Of a stretch of DNA of 64,000 bases, positions 1 to 9,218 are shown piece by piece. Within the stretch, counting starts at the first letter, position 1, and each line of letters opens with the position of its first letter. Location of the stretch: the NCBI GenBank assembly GCA_031551515.1, contig JAVBNL010000048.1, positions 39,629 to 103,628 on the forward strand, read 5' to 3'. The position numbers were made by a program, and so were the translations under genes. This DNA is from FLUQ01 sp031551515 (GTDB lineage Bacteria > Desulfobacterota > Desulfovibrionia > Desulfovibrionales > Desulfovibrionaceae). A model generated the notes under the pieces. That model searched no databases. It worked only from the letters and a program-made list of their open reading frames with translations, and was not told the DNA's origin.

Positions 1-456
1 GACCACGGCCTCGCCCCTGGCGACAAGTTTGCCGTTGACGTACACTTCCAGCGGCTCGCCGGCCAGTTTGTCCAGCTCCACGACCGACCCCTGGCCCAAC
101 TGCAGCAGCTCGTTGATCAGAAGGCGCGTGCGGCCCAGTTCCGCCGACACATCCAGCGGAATATCCAAAATGAAGTCCAGTTCGCGCCGTCCGCCGTCAA
201 CCCGGGGGGCTTTGGCTTCTTCGGTCAGGTCTTTGAACATGGCCGTGGTGGCTTGAGCCGCCAGACCGCTCTTTTCTTTTTCTTTTTTCACGGCTTTTTG
301 CTCGTCGGCGGCCAGCGCGGCCGCCCATTCGTCGGCCAGCTTGTCGTCGTTGCCTTTCGCGGCAGGCGCGGCGGTCTGTTCTTCTTCGTTCTCCTGCTGT
401 TCAAGGGCGGCGGCCCATTCTGCGGCGAGAGCGTCTTGATCTTTATCGTCTGCCAT
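1..456 (-). CDS. fliN: Flagellar motor switch protein FliN (C-terminus cut by window edge)
   Basis: The minus-strand frame is open from an ATG at 456 to the window edge (152 codons). FliN is part of the C-ring of the flagellar rotor and binds CheY-P and the export apparatus. The N-terminal third is acidic, Ala/Gln-rich and low-complexity, with two similar stretches (LAAEWAAAL and LADEWAAAL). It leads into a SpoA-type domain with the segments LDFILDIPLDVSAELG, LGQGSVVELDKLAGEPLE and VYVNGKLVARGE, which are typical of FliN. An AGGTC-type ribosome site precedes the start. It lies 34 bases downstream of fliL in the same operon. The long acidic N-terminal extension is common in this lineage. Only the last part of the SpoA domain is missing from view. 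Confidence 0.93.
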   Translation of the reverse strand, partial: MADDKDQDALAAEWAAALEQQENEEEQTAAPAAKGNDDKLADEWAAALAADEQKAVKKEKEKSGLAAQATTAMFKDLTEEAKAPRVDGGRRELDFILDIPLDVSAELGRTRLLINELLQLGQGSVVELDKLAGEPLEVYVNGKLVARGEAVV

Positions 457-490
457 TGCGAGACCTCAAATGGGTTAGTATCCGTTACGG

Positions 491-988
491 TTATTGAATT
501 ACCAGATCTGTAAAAAATACACGGGCTATTTTGGGACCGCCCAAAATCTGGTTCAGGCGCGCCACGATTTCATTTTGCAGCGTCAGCTTGCTTTCGGCGG
601 TGGCAAGGTCGGCGTAGGTTTTGCTCGAAAGCAGCATAATCACGCCGTCGCGGATTTTGGGGCGCTGCTTGCTGAGCTCGTCCGCAACTTCCGGCGCCGC
701 CAGTTCAACCTCTATGGTCAGCTTGATATAGCGTTTGCCCAGAGGGTCGGCCAGGTTGACCAGAAAAGGTTCCAACGCGGCCGTTTGCAGGCTTTTGGAA
801 GAAACGGCCGTGCTTGCGGGCCGGGGCGCGCTTGCGGCTGAATCCGCGGCGCCTCGGCTGCCCGGCAAGCCGGAAAAGAAATAGTACCAAGCCCCGGCAC
901 CGCCGCCACCCAGCAGCAGGATGAAAAAGAGCAGCAAAATCCACTTCAGCTTGCCGCCTTTCTTTTTAGGCTTGTCATTATCGGCCAT
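491..988 (-). CDS. fliL: Flagellar basal body-associated protein FliL
   Basis: This 165-residue protein has a Lys-rich cytoplasmic start (KPKKKGGK), one membrane helix at about residues 15-38, a low-complexity Ala/Ser linker and a periplasmic FliL domain. The domain carries EPFLVNLADPLGKRYIKLTIEVEL and ends in the typical VFFTDLVIQ. FliL surrounds the stator and supports torque at high load. AAGGAG lies just upstream of the ATG. The gene sits between the MotB-family genes and fliN in one operon. Length and architecture are normal for the family. Confidence 0.94.
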   Translation of the reverse strand: MADNDKPKKKGGKLKWILLLFFILLLGGGGAGAWYYFFSGLPGSRGAADSAASAPRPASTAVSSKSLQTAALEPFLVNLADPLGKRYIKLTIEVELAAPEVADELSKQRPKIRDGVIMLLSSKTYADLATAESKLTLQNEIVARLNQILGGPKIARVFFTDLVIQ

Positions 989-1000
989 TCCACTGTCTCC

Positions 1001-1729
1001 TTACAAATACCGGCCCAGCCACTGCGTGGTCTTGACCAGAAGTTCGACTCGTCTGTTGGCGGCCCTGTGCTGAGCCGTGTCATTCTTTTCCAGGGGCCGG
1101 TCAGGGCCGTAGCCGCTGACGGAAAACCGCGAGGGTCTCAGCTTCTGATGCAGGAAGTATTCCAGAGCCGCCATGGCCCGCTGCCCGGACAGTATATAGT
1201 TGTCTGTTCCGGGGTAAGCCGTATCGTCCGTGTGCCCGCTGATATTCACGTCAGCCGTGGTATACTGCAACAAAGGCACAAGGGCGGCAAGCAGCGTCGC
1301 TCCGGCCGGCGTCAGTGTGTATTCGCCCGGGGTGAACAGCAAACCTTCCGTCAAAACAATGACAACGCCTTCCGGGTGCGCCAGCACGCGCAGGTTCGCA
1401 GCCAATGTACCGGGTGAAAGTTCCGGTGGCAAGATCTCGTTGGGGAAGAGCAGGTCTTTGATCCTATCTTGTTTCTCAAGGATGCTGCGCGGGTCGCTGA
1501 CCATTTCAAGCACCAGGCGGATATTGTCGGGTATGCGCCCGCGCCCGGCATGGTCCACCGCCGCGCTGTCGCCGCGCATGGTGCTGATGCGGGTGATCAA
1601 TTCCTTGTCCATGGAAGACATGCTCAGCAGCAGAACGAAAAAGGTCAGCAGCAGGATCATCATGTCGGAAAAGGTGACCATCCAGCCGGTGCCGGCCCGC
1701 GTTGCCGTATTACGCCTGCGAAGAACCAT
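1001..1729 (-). CDS. MotB-family stator/OmpA-domain protein (second copy)
   Basis: This 242-residue protein has an N-terminal plug/TM segment, GWMVTFSDMMILLLTFF, whose Asp is the position of the proton-carrying residue of MotB. A C-terminal OmpA/MotB peptidoglycan-binding domain follows (VNISGHTDD, then SVSGYGPDRP and AANRRVELLV). Its ATG overlaps the TGA of the preceding MotB gene (TGATG), so translation is probably coupled. Both MotB-like proteins keep the Asp, so either could be the proton-conducting subunit, or the two could form a mixed stator. Tandem MotB-type genes after motA are known in Desulfovibrio. Confidence 0.9.
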   Translation of the reverse strand: MVLRRRNTATRAGTGWMVTFSDMMILLLTFFVLLLSMSSMDKELITRISTMRGDSAAVDHAGRGRIPDNIRLVLEMVSDPRSILEKQDRIKDLLFPNEILPPELSPGTLAANLRVLAHPEGVVIVLTEGLLFTPGEYTLTPAGATLLAALVPLLQYTTADVNISGHTDDTAYPGTDNYILSGQRAMAALEYFLHQKLRPSRFSVSGYGPDRPLEKNDTAQHRAANRRVELLVKTTQWLGRYL

Positions 1730-2553
1730 CAGCGGCCCTCCTGGTTCGGCGCGCCGTCTTCAAAAGAGAAGCGGAAATTGCGGAACAGATAGCTGCGGAT
1801 CGGCTTGGGCGGCTCTTTGGCCCGCTCTGAATCAAGCAGTTCCGGGGCGTTGCGTTTGTCGAGCACCAGGTCCACGCGGCGGTTTTGCAGCCGCCCGTCG
1901 GGCGTTCTGTCGGGAAAGCGCGGGTGGTACTGGCCGAAAGCCTCAAGGCTGAGCCGGTCCGCGGGGATGCCGTTTTCCAGAAAATGGCGGTACACGCTTT
2001 GGCCCCTGGCCAGCGAAAGGGGCCAGGTGGAATCGACTTTGCCTTCATCAAGGTCCACAATGTATCTGCCGCCTTCTTCGTCACGGCGGTTGGCCGTGTG
2101 CCCGGCCACCAGCACGGGGTAACGCATGCGCATGAGATAGGGCAGCATTCTGTTCAAAAGTTGCACGCCCTTGTCGCTGAGCGTGGTTTCGCCGGGTTTG
2201 AACAGCACTTCGGTATTGATGGAAACGATTTGTACGTATCGGTTCTCTTGAAAATTCAAGTCGTTGCGCGTGTCTTCCCACAACATGTTCTTGATGGGGT
2301 CCATGTTGCTTTCTTGCATGGCGCCCGGTTCGGCCTTGGTGGTTTTGTTTTCAAGCGACATCGCGTTGAGCTGGGCGGAGCCGATGCCGAAAGAAGAGGA
2401 AACGGAACCCAAGACCACCATCTTGTTGCGTTCGTCGATGACCGACATGCTGACCAGCATGACGAAAAAGGTCAGCAGCAGCGTCGTCAAGTCGCAAAAG
2501 GTGATCAGCCAGGGGGGCTGACCGGTGGCGGCGGTTTCTCTTCTTTTGCGCAT
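1729..2553 (-). CDS. motB: Flagellar motor protein MotB
   Basis: This 274-residue protein begins MRKRRE. The longer frame upstream (to 2640) overlaps motA and has no better start, while ATG 2553 has AGGAAA at a good distance. One membrane helix, PPWLITFCDLTTLLLTFF, carries the conserved Asp that forms the proton path with MotA. The C-terminal OmpA-like domain binds peptidoglycan (VLVAGHTANRR, LSLEAFGQYHPRFP, LQNRRVDLVL). It lies 16 bases after motA and overlaps the next MotB-like gene. An insert with EEGGRYIVDLDEGK in the peptidoglycan-binding domain sets it apart from its neighbour. Confidence 0.92.
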   Translation of the reverse strand: MRKRRETAATGQPPWLITFCDLTTLLLTFFVMLVSMSVIDERNKMVVLGSVSSSFGIGSAQLNAMSLENKTTKAEPGAMQESNMDPIKNMLWEDTRNDLNFQENRYVQIVSINTEVLFKPGETTLSDKGVQLLNRMLPYLMRMRYPVLVAGHTANRRDEEGGRYIVDLDEGKVDSTWPLSLARGQSVYRHFLENGIPADRLSLEAFGQYHPRFPDRTPDGRLQNRRVDLVLDKRNAPELLDSERAKEPPKPIRSYLFRNFRFSFEDGAPNQEGR

Positions 2554-2569
2554 GGCGGTTTCCTGCGCG

Positions 2570-3328
2570 TCACACGGGCTTGCGTTCTTTGGGCGGCTGA
2601 TAGCTGGCCAGCTTTTCTTGAATGATGCGGGGGTTTTCACCGCGCGATATGCCGAGAACCCCTTCCATCTGCATTTCCATGATCAGAATTTCTTCGCGTG
2701 AGCGGTGGCGCAACTTGCCGACCATGGGCAAGAAGACCAGGTTGGCCAGAACAGCGCCGTAAAAGGTGGTGATCAGCGCGACAGCCATGGAAGGCCCGAT
2801 GGTGCTGGGGTCCGCCATGGTTTTGAGCATCTGCACAAGGCCGATGACCGTGCCTATCATGCCCAGGGCGGGGGAATAAGACGCCATCGCGTTCAACAGG
2901 TCGATGCCGGTCTGGTGGCGGGCCTCGGTACTGGCGATTTCCGCTTCCATGATGCCCTGGATGCTTTCGGGCTCCAGCCCGTCCACGGTCAGTTGCAGGC
3001 CTTTTTTCAGATAGGAGTCGTTCAGGTTCTTGATGATGGGCTCAAGAGAAAGAATGCCTTCGCGCCGGGCACGGTTGCCGAAATCCATGAACTGCTCGAC
3101 AATGGCGGATGTGCTGCGGGTTTTGCCCACCAGGGTTTTGCGAATGACCTTGCCCACGCTGAGCGCCGTTTGCAAGGGGTAATGGGTAAGAGTCGCGCCG
3201 AATGTGCCGCCGAACACAATGAGCATGGAATTGTAATCGATGAAGTTGCTCGGCGAGCCGCCGGCGATAAGCGCCAGCGTTATCAGGCCGAAAGAAACGA
3301 CCATGCCGAGCAGAGTTGCTAAATCCAT
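2570..3328 (-). CDS. motA: Flagellar motor stator protein MotA
   Basis: This 252-residue MotA/TolQ/ExbB-family protein is the pentameric proton-channel subunit of the stator. It begins MDLATLLGMVVSFGLI and has four predicted membrane helices: two near the N-terminus and two in the second half (YSPALGMIGTVIGLVQML and ALITTFYGAVLANLVFLPMV). The long cytoplasmic loop between the pairs would contact FliG. GAGGTAG lies upstream of the ATG. It is the first gene of the stator operon reading leftwards into the two MotB genes, fliL and fliN. Length is normal. Confidence 0.95.
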   Translation of the reverse strand: MDLATLLGMVVSFGLITLALIAGGSPSNFIDYNSMLIVFGGTFGATLTHYPLQTALSVGKVIRKTLVGKTRSTSAIVEQFMDFGNRARREGILSLEPIIKNLNDSYLKKGLQLTVDGLEPESIQGIMEAEIASTEARHQTGIDLLNAMASYSPALGMIGTVIGLVQMLKTMADPSTIGPSMAVALITTFYGAVLANLVFLPMVGKLRHRSREEILIMEMQMEGVLGISRGENPRIIQEKLASYQPPKERKPV

Positions 3329-3373
3329 GTGGCTACCTCGTTCTCTCCGTATCGGCCAGGTCCGGTTGATTCT

Positions 3374-4129
3374 TTACTTTTCCGGCCGCGCTCCGAAAAT
3401 GTCCGTGCCGACCCGCACCAGGGTTGCGCCTTCGCGAACCGCCGCCTCAAAGTCATGGGACATGCCCATGGAAAGGTGAGGCAACGAGAGGCCGCAAGAC
3501 GCGCGCAGCGTGTCGCGCAACGCGCGTAGCGCCGCGAAATACGGGCGCGAATCTTCATCGCCATCCAGCGGGGGGATGCACATCAGCCCTTCGATTGAAA
3601 GTTCCGCTATGCTCCGCAGCGCCGTAACAAGCCGTTCCGCTTCTTCCGGCGCCACGCCGGATTTTTGCGCCTCGCGCCCGATGTTGACCTGAATCAGCAC
3701 GGGCTGGACCGGCAGCTTTTTGGCTAGTATTGTTTTCTGCAAATTCCGGGCCAGTTTTTCTGAATCAAGCGTATGGATCAGCGCGAAACGGCCCGCGATA
3801 TCCGCCGCCTTGCGGCTTTGCACGTGCCCGATGCAGTGCCATTCGAGCGTTGGGGCGGGATCGGCGTCACGGGAAAGCAGGCCGGATACGGCGTCTTGCT
3901 TGGCGAGCGCCTCTTGCACATAGTTCTCGCCGAAAGAGGGCGTTCCCTGCCCCCACAGCCGGGCGAGCTCGGCCACGTTTTCCGCCGGGTGGGTTTTGGA
4001 AACCGCGATCAGGCGCACCGCATCCATGCCGCGGCCCGATGCGGCAGCGGCTTTTTGCAGGCGGCCGCAAACGGCGGCATAACGGTCCCGCAGGGCGGCT
4101 GACGCTTCCGGCGGCAAATAGGCGCGCAT
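3374..4129 (-). CDS. yggS: YggS-family PLP homeostasis protein
   Basis: This 251-residue YggS/PLPBP protein binds pyridoxal 5'-phosphate without known catalysis and buffers the cellular PLP pool. The PLP lysine lies in RLIAVSKTHPAENV. Other family marks are FGENYVQEAL, WHCIGHVQSRKA, VLIQVNIGREAQKSGV and LSMGMSHDFEAAVREG. The ATG follows AGGAGAAGATC. It lies 12 bases beyond era on the same strand, so the two may be co-transcribed. Confidence 0.93.
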   Translation of the reverse strand: MRAYLPPEASAALRDRYAAVCGRLQKAAAASGRGMDAVRLIAVSKTHPAENVAELARLWGQGTPSFGENYVQEALAKQDAVSGLLSRDADPAPTLEWHCIGHVQSRKAADIAGRFALIHTLDSEKLARNLQKTILAKKLPVQPVLIQVNIGREAQKSGVAPEEAERLVTALRSIAELSIEGLMCIPPLDGDEDSRPYFAALRALRDTLRASCGLSLPHLSMGMSHDFEAAVREGATLVRVGTDIFGARPEK

Positions 4130-4141
4130 GATCTTCTCCTT

Positions 4142-5080
4142 TCAGAGCGCGGAGGGCGAATCGCTGCCCAAGGCCAGAGAATGTAAAAAGTTCAGGTCTT
4201 CGGGCCAGTCTTCGCGCACCTTGACCCACAACTCCAGATGCACCTTGCCGCCCGTCAGTTCCGCGATTTCTTTGCGCGCGCTTTGCCCGACCTCTTTTAG
4301 GTTGCGGCCGCCTTTGCCGATGACGATGGCTTTTTGTGAAGACCTGGTGACGTAAATGACGGCGTTGATGATGGTCAGGTTCCGTTCCGGATCCTCTTCC
4401 CAATTTTCGATATCCACGGCGATGGAATAGGGCAGTTCCTGGTGCAGGCCCAGAAACAGCTTTTCGCGAATGCTTTCGGCCGCCATGAAGCGTATGGGCA
4501 GGGTGGAGAGCTGATCTTCAGGGAATTGGGCCGGCCCTTCGGGCAGCGCCTTTTTGATGGAAGAGAGCAGGTTGTCCAGGCCTACCTTGTTCAGGGCGGA
4601 AACGGGAAAAACTTCGGCGTTGGGCCAGGTTTCATGCAGGGTCTCAAGCAGCGGCAAAAGGCGCGACTTGTCGCCGATGAGGTCCACCTTGTTGGCCAAA
4701 ACCAGCACGGGCCGGGTTTCAGCTTTGATGGATTCAAGCAGCGGCTTGATGTCCTTGTCCATGTATTCGGGTTTGCGCAGGTAGAGTTCCGCGTCGAGCA
4801 TGACCAGAATCAGGTCCGCCTGTTGCGAGGCCTCCCACGCGGTCTGGGTCAGCACCCGGGTCATTTTGCCCCGGGCGTTGTGGATGCCCGGGGTATCCAC
4901 AAAAATAACCTGGGCGTCCGGCTCGGAAAGAATGCCGGTGATGCGGTTGCGCGTGGTCTGCGCCTTGGGCGTGACGATAGCCACTTTCTGGCCCAGCAGC
5001 GTGTTGAGCAATGTTGATTTGCCCGCGTTGGGCGGCCCCATGATGGCGACCCAGCCGCAGCGGTGCGTAGTGGATGACAT
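4142..5080 (-). CDS. era: GTPase Era
   Basis: Era (312 aa) is an essential GTPase that binds the 3' end of 16S rRNA and helps assemble the 30S subunit. The G domain shows the P-loop GPPNAGKST, the switch region QTTRNRITG, DTPGI and LANKVD. A C-terminal KH domain follows with IGKGGRNLKEVG in the GxxG loop position and a terminal LELWVKVREDW segment typical of Era. AAGGAAA precedes the ATG. It is upstream of yggS on the same strand and about 55 bases downstream of tex. Confidence 0.96.
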   Translation of the reverse strand: MSSTTHRCGWVAIMGPPNAGKSTLLNTLLGQKVAIVTPKAQTTRNRITGILSEPDAQVIFVDTPGIHNARGKMTRVLTQTAWEASQQADLILVMLDAELYLRKPEYMDKDIKPLLESIKAETRPVLVLANKVDLIGDKSRLLPLLETLHETWPNAEVFPVSALNKVGLDNLLSSIKKALPEGPAQFPEDQLSTLPIRFMAAESIREKLFLGLHQELPYSIAVDIENWEEDPERNLTIINAVIYVTRSSQKAIVIGKGGRNLKEVGQSARKEIAELTGGKVHLELWVKVREDWPEDLNFLHSLALGSDSPSAL

Positions 5081-5135
5081 ACAGTTTCCTTATCGTTGTT
5101 GTTGCGTAGGGGTGTTCCATACCCTGCGCGGGGAG

Positions 5136-7274
5136 TCAAGAGGAGGCGGGGCGGTCTGCCTTGCGCAGGGAAAGCGAAATGCGTTTTCTGGCCGCATCCA
5201 CTTCCAGCACGGTGACCGTGACCTTGCGGCCCACGGCCGTCACGCTGTGCGGGTCCGCAACGTAGCTGTCGGCCAGGCGGCTGATGTGCACTAAACCGTC
5301 CTGATGCACGCCGATATCCACAAAGGCCCCGAAATTGGTCACGTTGGTCACGATGCCGGGCAGCAGCATGCCGGGCCGCAGGTCTTCCAGGCTGTTCACC
5401 GCGTCGCTGAAGGCGAAAGCCGCGAAATTCTCGCGCGGGTCGCGGCCGGGTTTTTCCAGCTCCCGCAAGATGTCGGTGACCGTGGGCAGGCCGAAGCGTT
5501 CCGTGACGAAGTCGGCAGCCTGTATCTTGCCGCGCAAAGCGGGTTCGCGCAGCAGATCCGCCACGGACCGCCCCAGCTTTTTGGCCATGCCTTCCACCAG
5601 GGGGTAGGCTTCGGGGTGCACGGCAGAAGCATCCAGCGGGTTCGCGCCGCCCCGTATGCGCAGAAAACCGGCAGCCTGTTCGAACGCTTTCGGTCCCAGC
5701 CGGGGCACTTTGCGCAGGTCGGCGCGGCGGGCAAAGGGGCCGTTTTCTTCGCGCCAGACCACGATGTTGCGCGCAAGAACCGGGCCCAGGCCGGAAACGT
5801 AGCCCAGAAGCTCGACGCTGGCCGTGTTGAGTTCAACCCCCACCGCGTTGACGCAGCTGATGATGACGTCGTCCAGGCTTTTTTTCAGGGCTGTCTGGTC
5901 CACGTCGTGCTGGTACTGGCCCACCCCGATGGCCTTGGGATCGATCTTGACCAGTTCCGCCAGAGGGTCGGCAAGACGCCGCCCGATGGAAACCGCGCCG
6001 CGTACCGTCAGGTCCAGGTCCGGAAATTCCCGGCGCGCCGTTTCAGAGGCGGAATAGACGCTGGCTCCGCTTTCGTTGACCATGATCACGGGGACGGCAA
6101 GATCCAGCGAGCGCAGCAGGGCCTCGGCTTCGCGCCCGCCGGTGCCGTTGCCCACGGCTATGGCCTCCGCGCCGTGTTCTTTGACCTGCGCGCGGATGGT
6201 TTTGCCCGCATCAAGGCGCTGCTGTTCCGTAAGAATATGAAAGACGCCGTGCCGCGTTAAGCGGCCCTGGGCGTCAAGGCAGGCTGTCTTGCACCCGGTG
6301 CGGAAACCGGGGTCAACGGCCAGAACGCGTTTTTGCCCCAAAGCCGGGGCCAGCAGCAATTCGCGCAGGTTGCGGGCAAAGACAGCGATGGCTTCGCTCT
6401 CCGCCTTTTCTCTGATCAGCTTGCGCAGTTCCGTTTCCATGGCCGGGGCCAGCAGGCGCTTGTAGGCGTCTTCCACGGCCAGGCGCACCAGTTCGGCGCA
6501 AGGGGATGCGCCTTTGATAAAGATGCCGCGCAGCAGCGTCAGGGCATCTTCCGCCTCGGGCAGCAGATGCAGGGCCAGCACGCCTTCTTTTTCCCCGCGC
6601 AGCATGGCCAGCACGCGGTGCCCGGCAGCGGCGCGGGCGCTTTCTTTCCAGTCGAAATAATCGCGGAACTTGGCCCCGGCTTCTTCTTTGCCCTTGCCCA
6701 CGGTGGCGGCCAGAACGGCCCTGCGCTCGAACAGCACGCGGAGTTTCGCCCGCGCCTCCGCGTGTTCGCTGACCATTTCCGCCACGATATCCCGCGCCCC
6801 GGCCAGGGCTTCCGTTGCATCCGGCACGCCGCGTTTCTCGTCAATAAAGGCGGCGGCCTCTTTCGCCGGGTCAAGGCCGGTTTTTTGTTCCAGCAAGAGC
6901 AGAGCAAGGGGTTCCAACCCTTTTTCCCGCGCCATCATGGCCCTGGTCCGCTTTTTGGGGCGATAGGGCAGGTACAAATCTTCAAGGGCGCTCATGGTGG
7001 CGGCCGCATCCACGGCGGCGGCCAGTTCGGCGGTCAAAAGATCGCGTTCGGCCAAAGAACGGCGCACGGCCTCTTTGCGCGCGTCCAGCTCGCGCAGTTG
7101 TTCGATGCGGTCGCGAATGGCAAGAATGGCGACTTCGTCCAACGAACCGTGGGCTTCTTTACGGTAACGGGCGATGAAAGGGACCGTGGCGCCGTCGTCC
7201 AGAAGGCCGATGACAGCCTCGACCCCGGCCGGGGGGCAATCAAGTTCTTTGGCGATACGCAAGCTGTGCGGCAT
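5136..7274 (-). CDS. tex: Tex-family RNA-binding protein
   Basis: Tex (about 712 aa) is a conserved nucleic-acid-binding protein linked to transcription and, in other bacteria, to toxin expression and stress. The domain order is visible. It starts with a helical N-terminal Tex region (IGLLDDGATVPFIARYRKEAHG) and a YqgF/RNase H-like domain (LAVDPGFRTGCK, IAVGNGTGGREAE). Tandem HhH motifs follow (VGVELNTASVELLGYVSGLG), with a C-terminal S1 domain (IVTNVTNFGAFVDIG). The frame runs on to 7322. ATG 7274 is chosen because GAGGA sits six bases upstream; ATG 7280 lies too close to it. It diverges from the UbiD-family gene. Confidence 0.93.
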   Translation of the reverse strand: MPHSLRIAKELDCPPAGVEAVIGLLDDGATVPFIARYRKEAHGSLDEVAILAIRDRIEQLRELDARKEAVRRSLAERDLLTAELAAAVDAAATMSALEDLYLPYRPKKRTRAMMAREKGLEPLALLLLEQKTGLDPAKEAAAFIDEKRGVPDATEALAGARDIVAEMVSEHAEARAKLRVLFERRAVLAATVGKGKEEAGAKFRDYFDWKESARAAAGHRVLAMLRGEKEGVLALHLLPEAEDALTLLRGIFIKGASPCAELVRLAVEDAYKRLLAPAMETELRKLIREKAESEAIAVFARNLRELLLAPALGQKRVLAVDPGFRTGCKTACLDAQGRLTRHGVFHILTEQQRLDAGKTIRAQVKEHGAEAIAVGNGTGGREAEALLRSLDLAVPVIMVNESGASVYSASETARREFPDLDLTVRGAVSIGRRLADPLAELVKIDPKAIGVGQYQHDVDQTALKKSLDDVIISCVNAVGVELNTASVELLGYVSGLGPVLARNIVVWREENGPFARRADLRKVPRLGPKAFEQAAGFLRIRGGANPLDASAVHPEAYPLVEGMAKKLGRSVADLLREPALRGKIQAADFVTERFGLPTVTDILRELEKPGRDPRENFAAFAFSDAVNSLEDLRPGMLLPGIVTNVTNFGAFVDIGVHQDGLVHISRLADSYVADPHSVTAVGRKVTVTVLEVDAARKRISLSLRKADRPASS

Positions 7275-7362
7275 AAGCATTCCTCGGGGCGCACCGTACC
7301 GCATTTGTCCTTCTCGCGCCACTCCCCTTGCTATTCCCGCTATTCCGGGTCACAAGAGGCGC

Positions 7363-9207
7363 ATGATACATCGAAACCTTGCCGACGCCGTGGCCGATCT
7401 TGAAAAAAACGGGCAACTGCGCCGCATCGACATGCCCGTGGATCCGCGTCTGGAGATCGGGGCGATTCAGCGCCGCGCTTTGCAACGGGGCGGCCCGGCC
7501 CTGCTCTTCACCAACGTGCGGGGCACGTCTTTTCCCATGCTGGCCAATATGTACGGATCAAAAGAGCGTATCCGCTTTCTCTTTCGTCATAGCCTTCGGG
7601 CGATTGAAAGGCTGTTCCGGCTCAAAGCGGACCCGCTTGCGGCCCTGAAAAGCCCGTTGAGCTGCCTGAGCCTGCCCCGGCACCTGTTGCACGCGCTGCC
7701 GAAGAAAGTAGCTTCCGGACCGGCTTTGGCGCGCACGACAACGCTTTCAGCCCTGCCGCAGCTGGTTTCCTGGCCCAAGGACGGCGGCGGCTATGTGACT
7801 TTGCCCCAGGTGTACACGGAACACCCGGCCAGGCCCGGCTTTTTTCAGTCCAACCTGGGCATGTACCGGGTGCAGCTTGGCGGCAGAGGCTTTGTCAAAG
7901 ACAAGGAAGCGGGCCTGCATTACCAGATTCACCGGGGTATCGGCCCGCACCATGCGGAAGCGCTGGCCCGCGGCGAAGACCTGCCCGTCGTGGTTACCGT
8001 TGGCGGCCCGCCCGCCCTGGCTTTGGCCGCGCTTTTTCCGCTGCCTGAAAATATGCCGGAAATCTGTTTCGCGGGCATTCTGGCCGGGCGCCGCATCTCC
8101 ATGATTTGCCGCAAAGGGCAATTGCCCGTCCCGGCGGAGGCCGATTTCACCATCGTCGGCCGGGTGAAGGGCAGGCAGACCGCGCCGGAAGGGCCTTTCG
8201 GCGATCATTTGGGTTATTACAGCCTGGAGCACGATTTCCCCGTGTTGACCGTGGATGCGGTATACCATCGCGAAGGGGCCGTCTGGCCCTTCACCACCGT
8301 GGGCCGCCCGCCGCAGGAAGATACGGTGTTCGGCGAGTTTATTCACGACCTGACTCGCGGCCTGGTGCCCACGGAATTCAACGGAGTCAAGGAAGTGCAC
8401 GCCGTGGACGCGGCCGGGGTCCACCCCCTGCTACTGGCGGTGGGGCATGAACGCTACGTGCCTTTCGCCGGAGAGCGCCAACCGCAAGAACTGATCACCT
8501 GCGGGCTGAACCTTTTCGGGCATACCCAGACCTCACTGGCCAAATACCTGCTGCTGGGCGCGGCGGAAGATTCTCCGGCGCTTTCGGCCAACGACGTTCC
8601 CGGCTTCTTTACGCATATGCTGGCCCGCACGGATTTTAGCCGCGACCTGCATTTCATCACCCGCACCACTATGGATACTTTGGATTACACGGGCATCAGC
8701 CTGAACCAGGGCTCCAAGCTGTTGTGGACCGCGGCTGGGCCGGAAAAACGCCGGCTGCGGCGGGATATGCCCGCCGGCCTGAACCTGCCGTCACGCTTTG
8801 GGAATGCGCGCTTTTTCGCGCCGGGCATTCTCGTCTGCCAAGGGCCGAAGCACGATCTGCCTCGCGATGCCGGGGATGAACGCATGGAAAAGCTGGCAGC
8901 CCATCTGGCCGGGCAAAAAAAGGCTCTGGAAGGGGTCGCGCTGCTGGTTGTGGCGGATGACGCGGCCTTTGCCGCCGCCAACTGGGATAATTTTTTGTGG
9001 GTGGCCTTTACCCGTTCCGACCCGGCCACGGACCTTTATGGGGTCAACGGCCGCACGGTTTGCAAGCACTGGAGCTGCGAGGCCCCGCTGCTTATGGATG
9101 CCCGCCTCAAAGCGCATCAGGCGCCGCCTCTGGAGCCGGACCCGGATGTGGAAAAACGGGTCGACGCCTGGGGGGCGAAAGGCGGGCCGCTTTACGGCTT
9201 GGTGTGA
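7363..9207 (+). CDS. UbiD-family decarboxylase
   Basis: This 614-residue UbiD-family enzyme belongs to the prenylated-FMN decarboxylases. The core shows the family segments FQSNLGMYRVQLGG, LHYQIHRGIG, PVVVTVGGPPALALAA and EGPFGDHLGYYS, followed by AVYHREGAVWPFTTVGRPPQED. It is longer than E. coli UbiD (about 500 aa), like the long forms in Desulfovibrio and actinomycetes that have been tied to menaquinone made by the futalosine route. That role is an inference; the substrate cannot be read from the sequence. No UbiX partner lies beside it. ATG 7363 is chosen with AGAGGC upstream; the open frame before it overlaps tex. Confidence 0.88.
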   Translation: MIHRNLADAVADLEKNGQLRRIDMPVDPRLEIGAIQRRALQRGGPALLFTNVRGTSFPMLANMYGSKERIRFLFRHSLRAIERLFRLKADPLAALKSPLSCLSLPRHLLHALPKKVASGPALARTTTLSALPQLVSWPKDGGGYVTLPQVYTEHPARPGFFQSNLGMYRVQLGGRGFVKDKEAGLHYQIHRGIGPHHAEALARGEDLPVVVTVGGPPALALAALFPLPENMPEICFAGILAGRRISMICRKGQLPVPAEADFTIVGRVKGRQTAPEGPFGDHLGYYSLEHDFPVLTVDAVYHREGAVWPFTTVGRPPQEDTVFGEFIHDLTRGLVPTEFNGVKEVHAVDAAGVHPLLLAVGHERYVPFAGERQPQELITCGLNLFGHTQTSLAKYLLLGAAEDSPALSANDVPGFFTHMLARTDFSRDLHFITRTTMDTLDYTGISLNQGSKLLWTAAGPEKRRLRRDMPAGLNLPSRFGNARFFAPGILVCQGPKHDLPRDAGDERMEKLAAHLAGQKKALEGVALLVVADDAAFAAANWDNFLWVAFTRSDPATDLYGVNGRTVCKHWSCEAPLLMDARLKAHQAPPLEPDPDVEKRVDAWGAKGGPLYGLV

Positions 9208-9218
9208 TATTTTCGTAA

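Noticed and set aside
253..513. 86-codon frame rich in Phe and Leu on the plus strand
   Set aside because: It is the reverse of the Lys/Glu-rich part of FliN and therefore a shadow.
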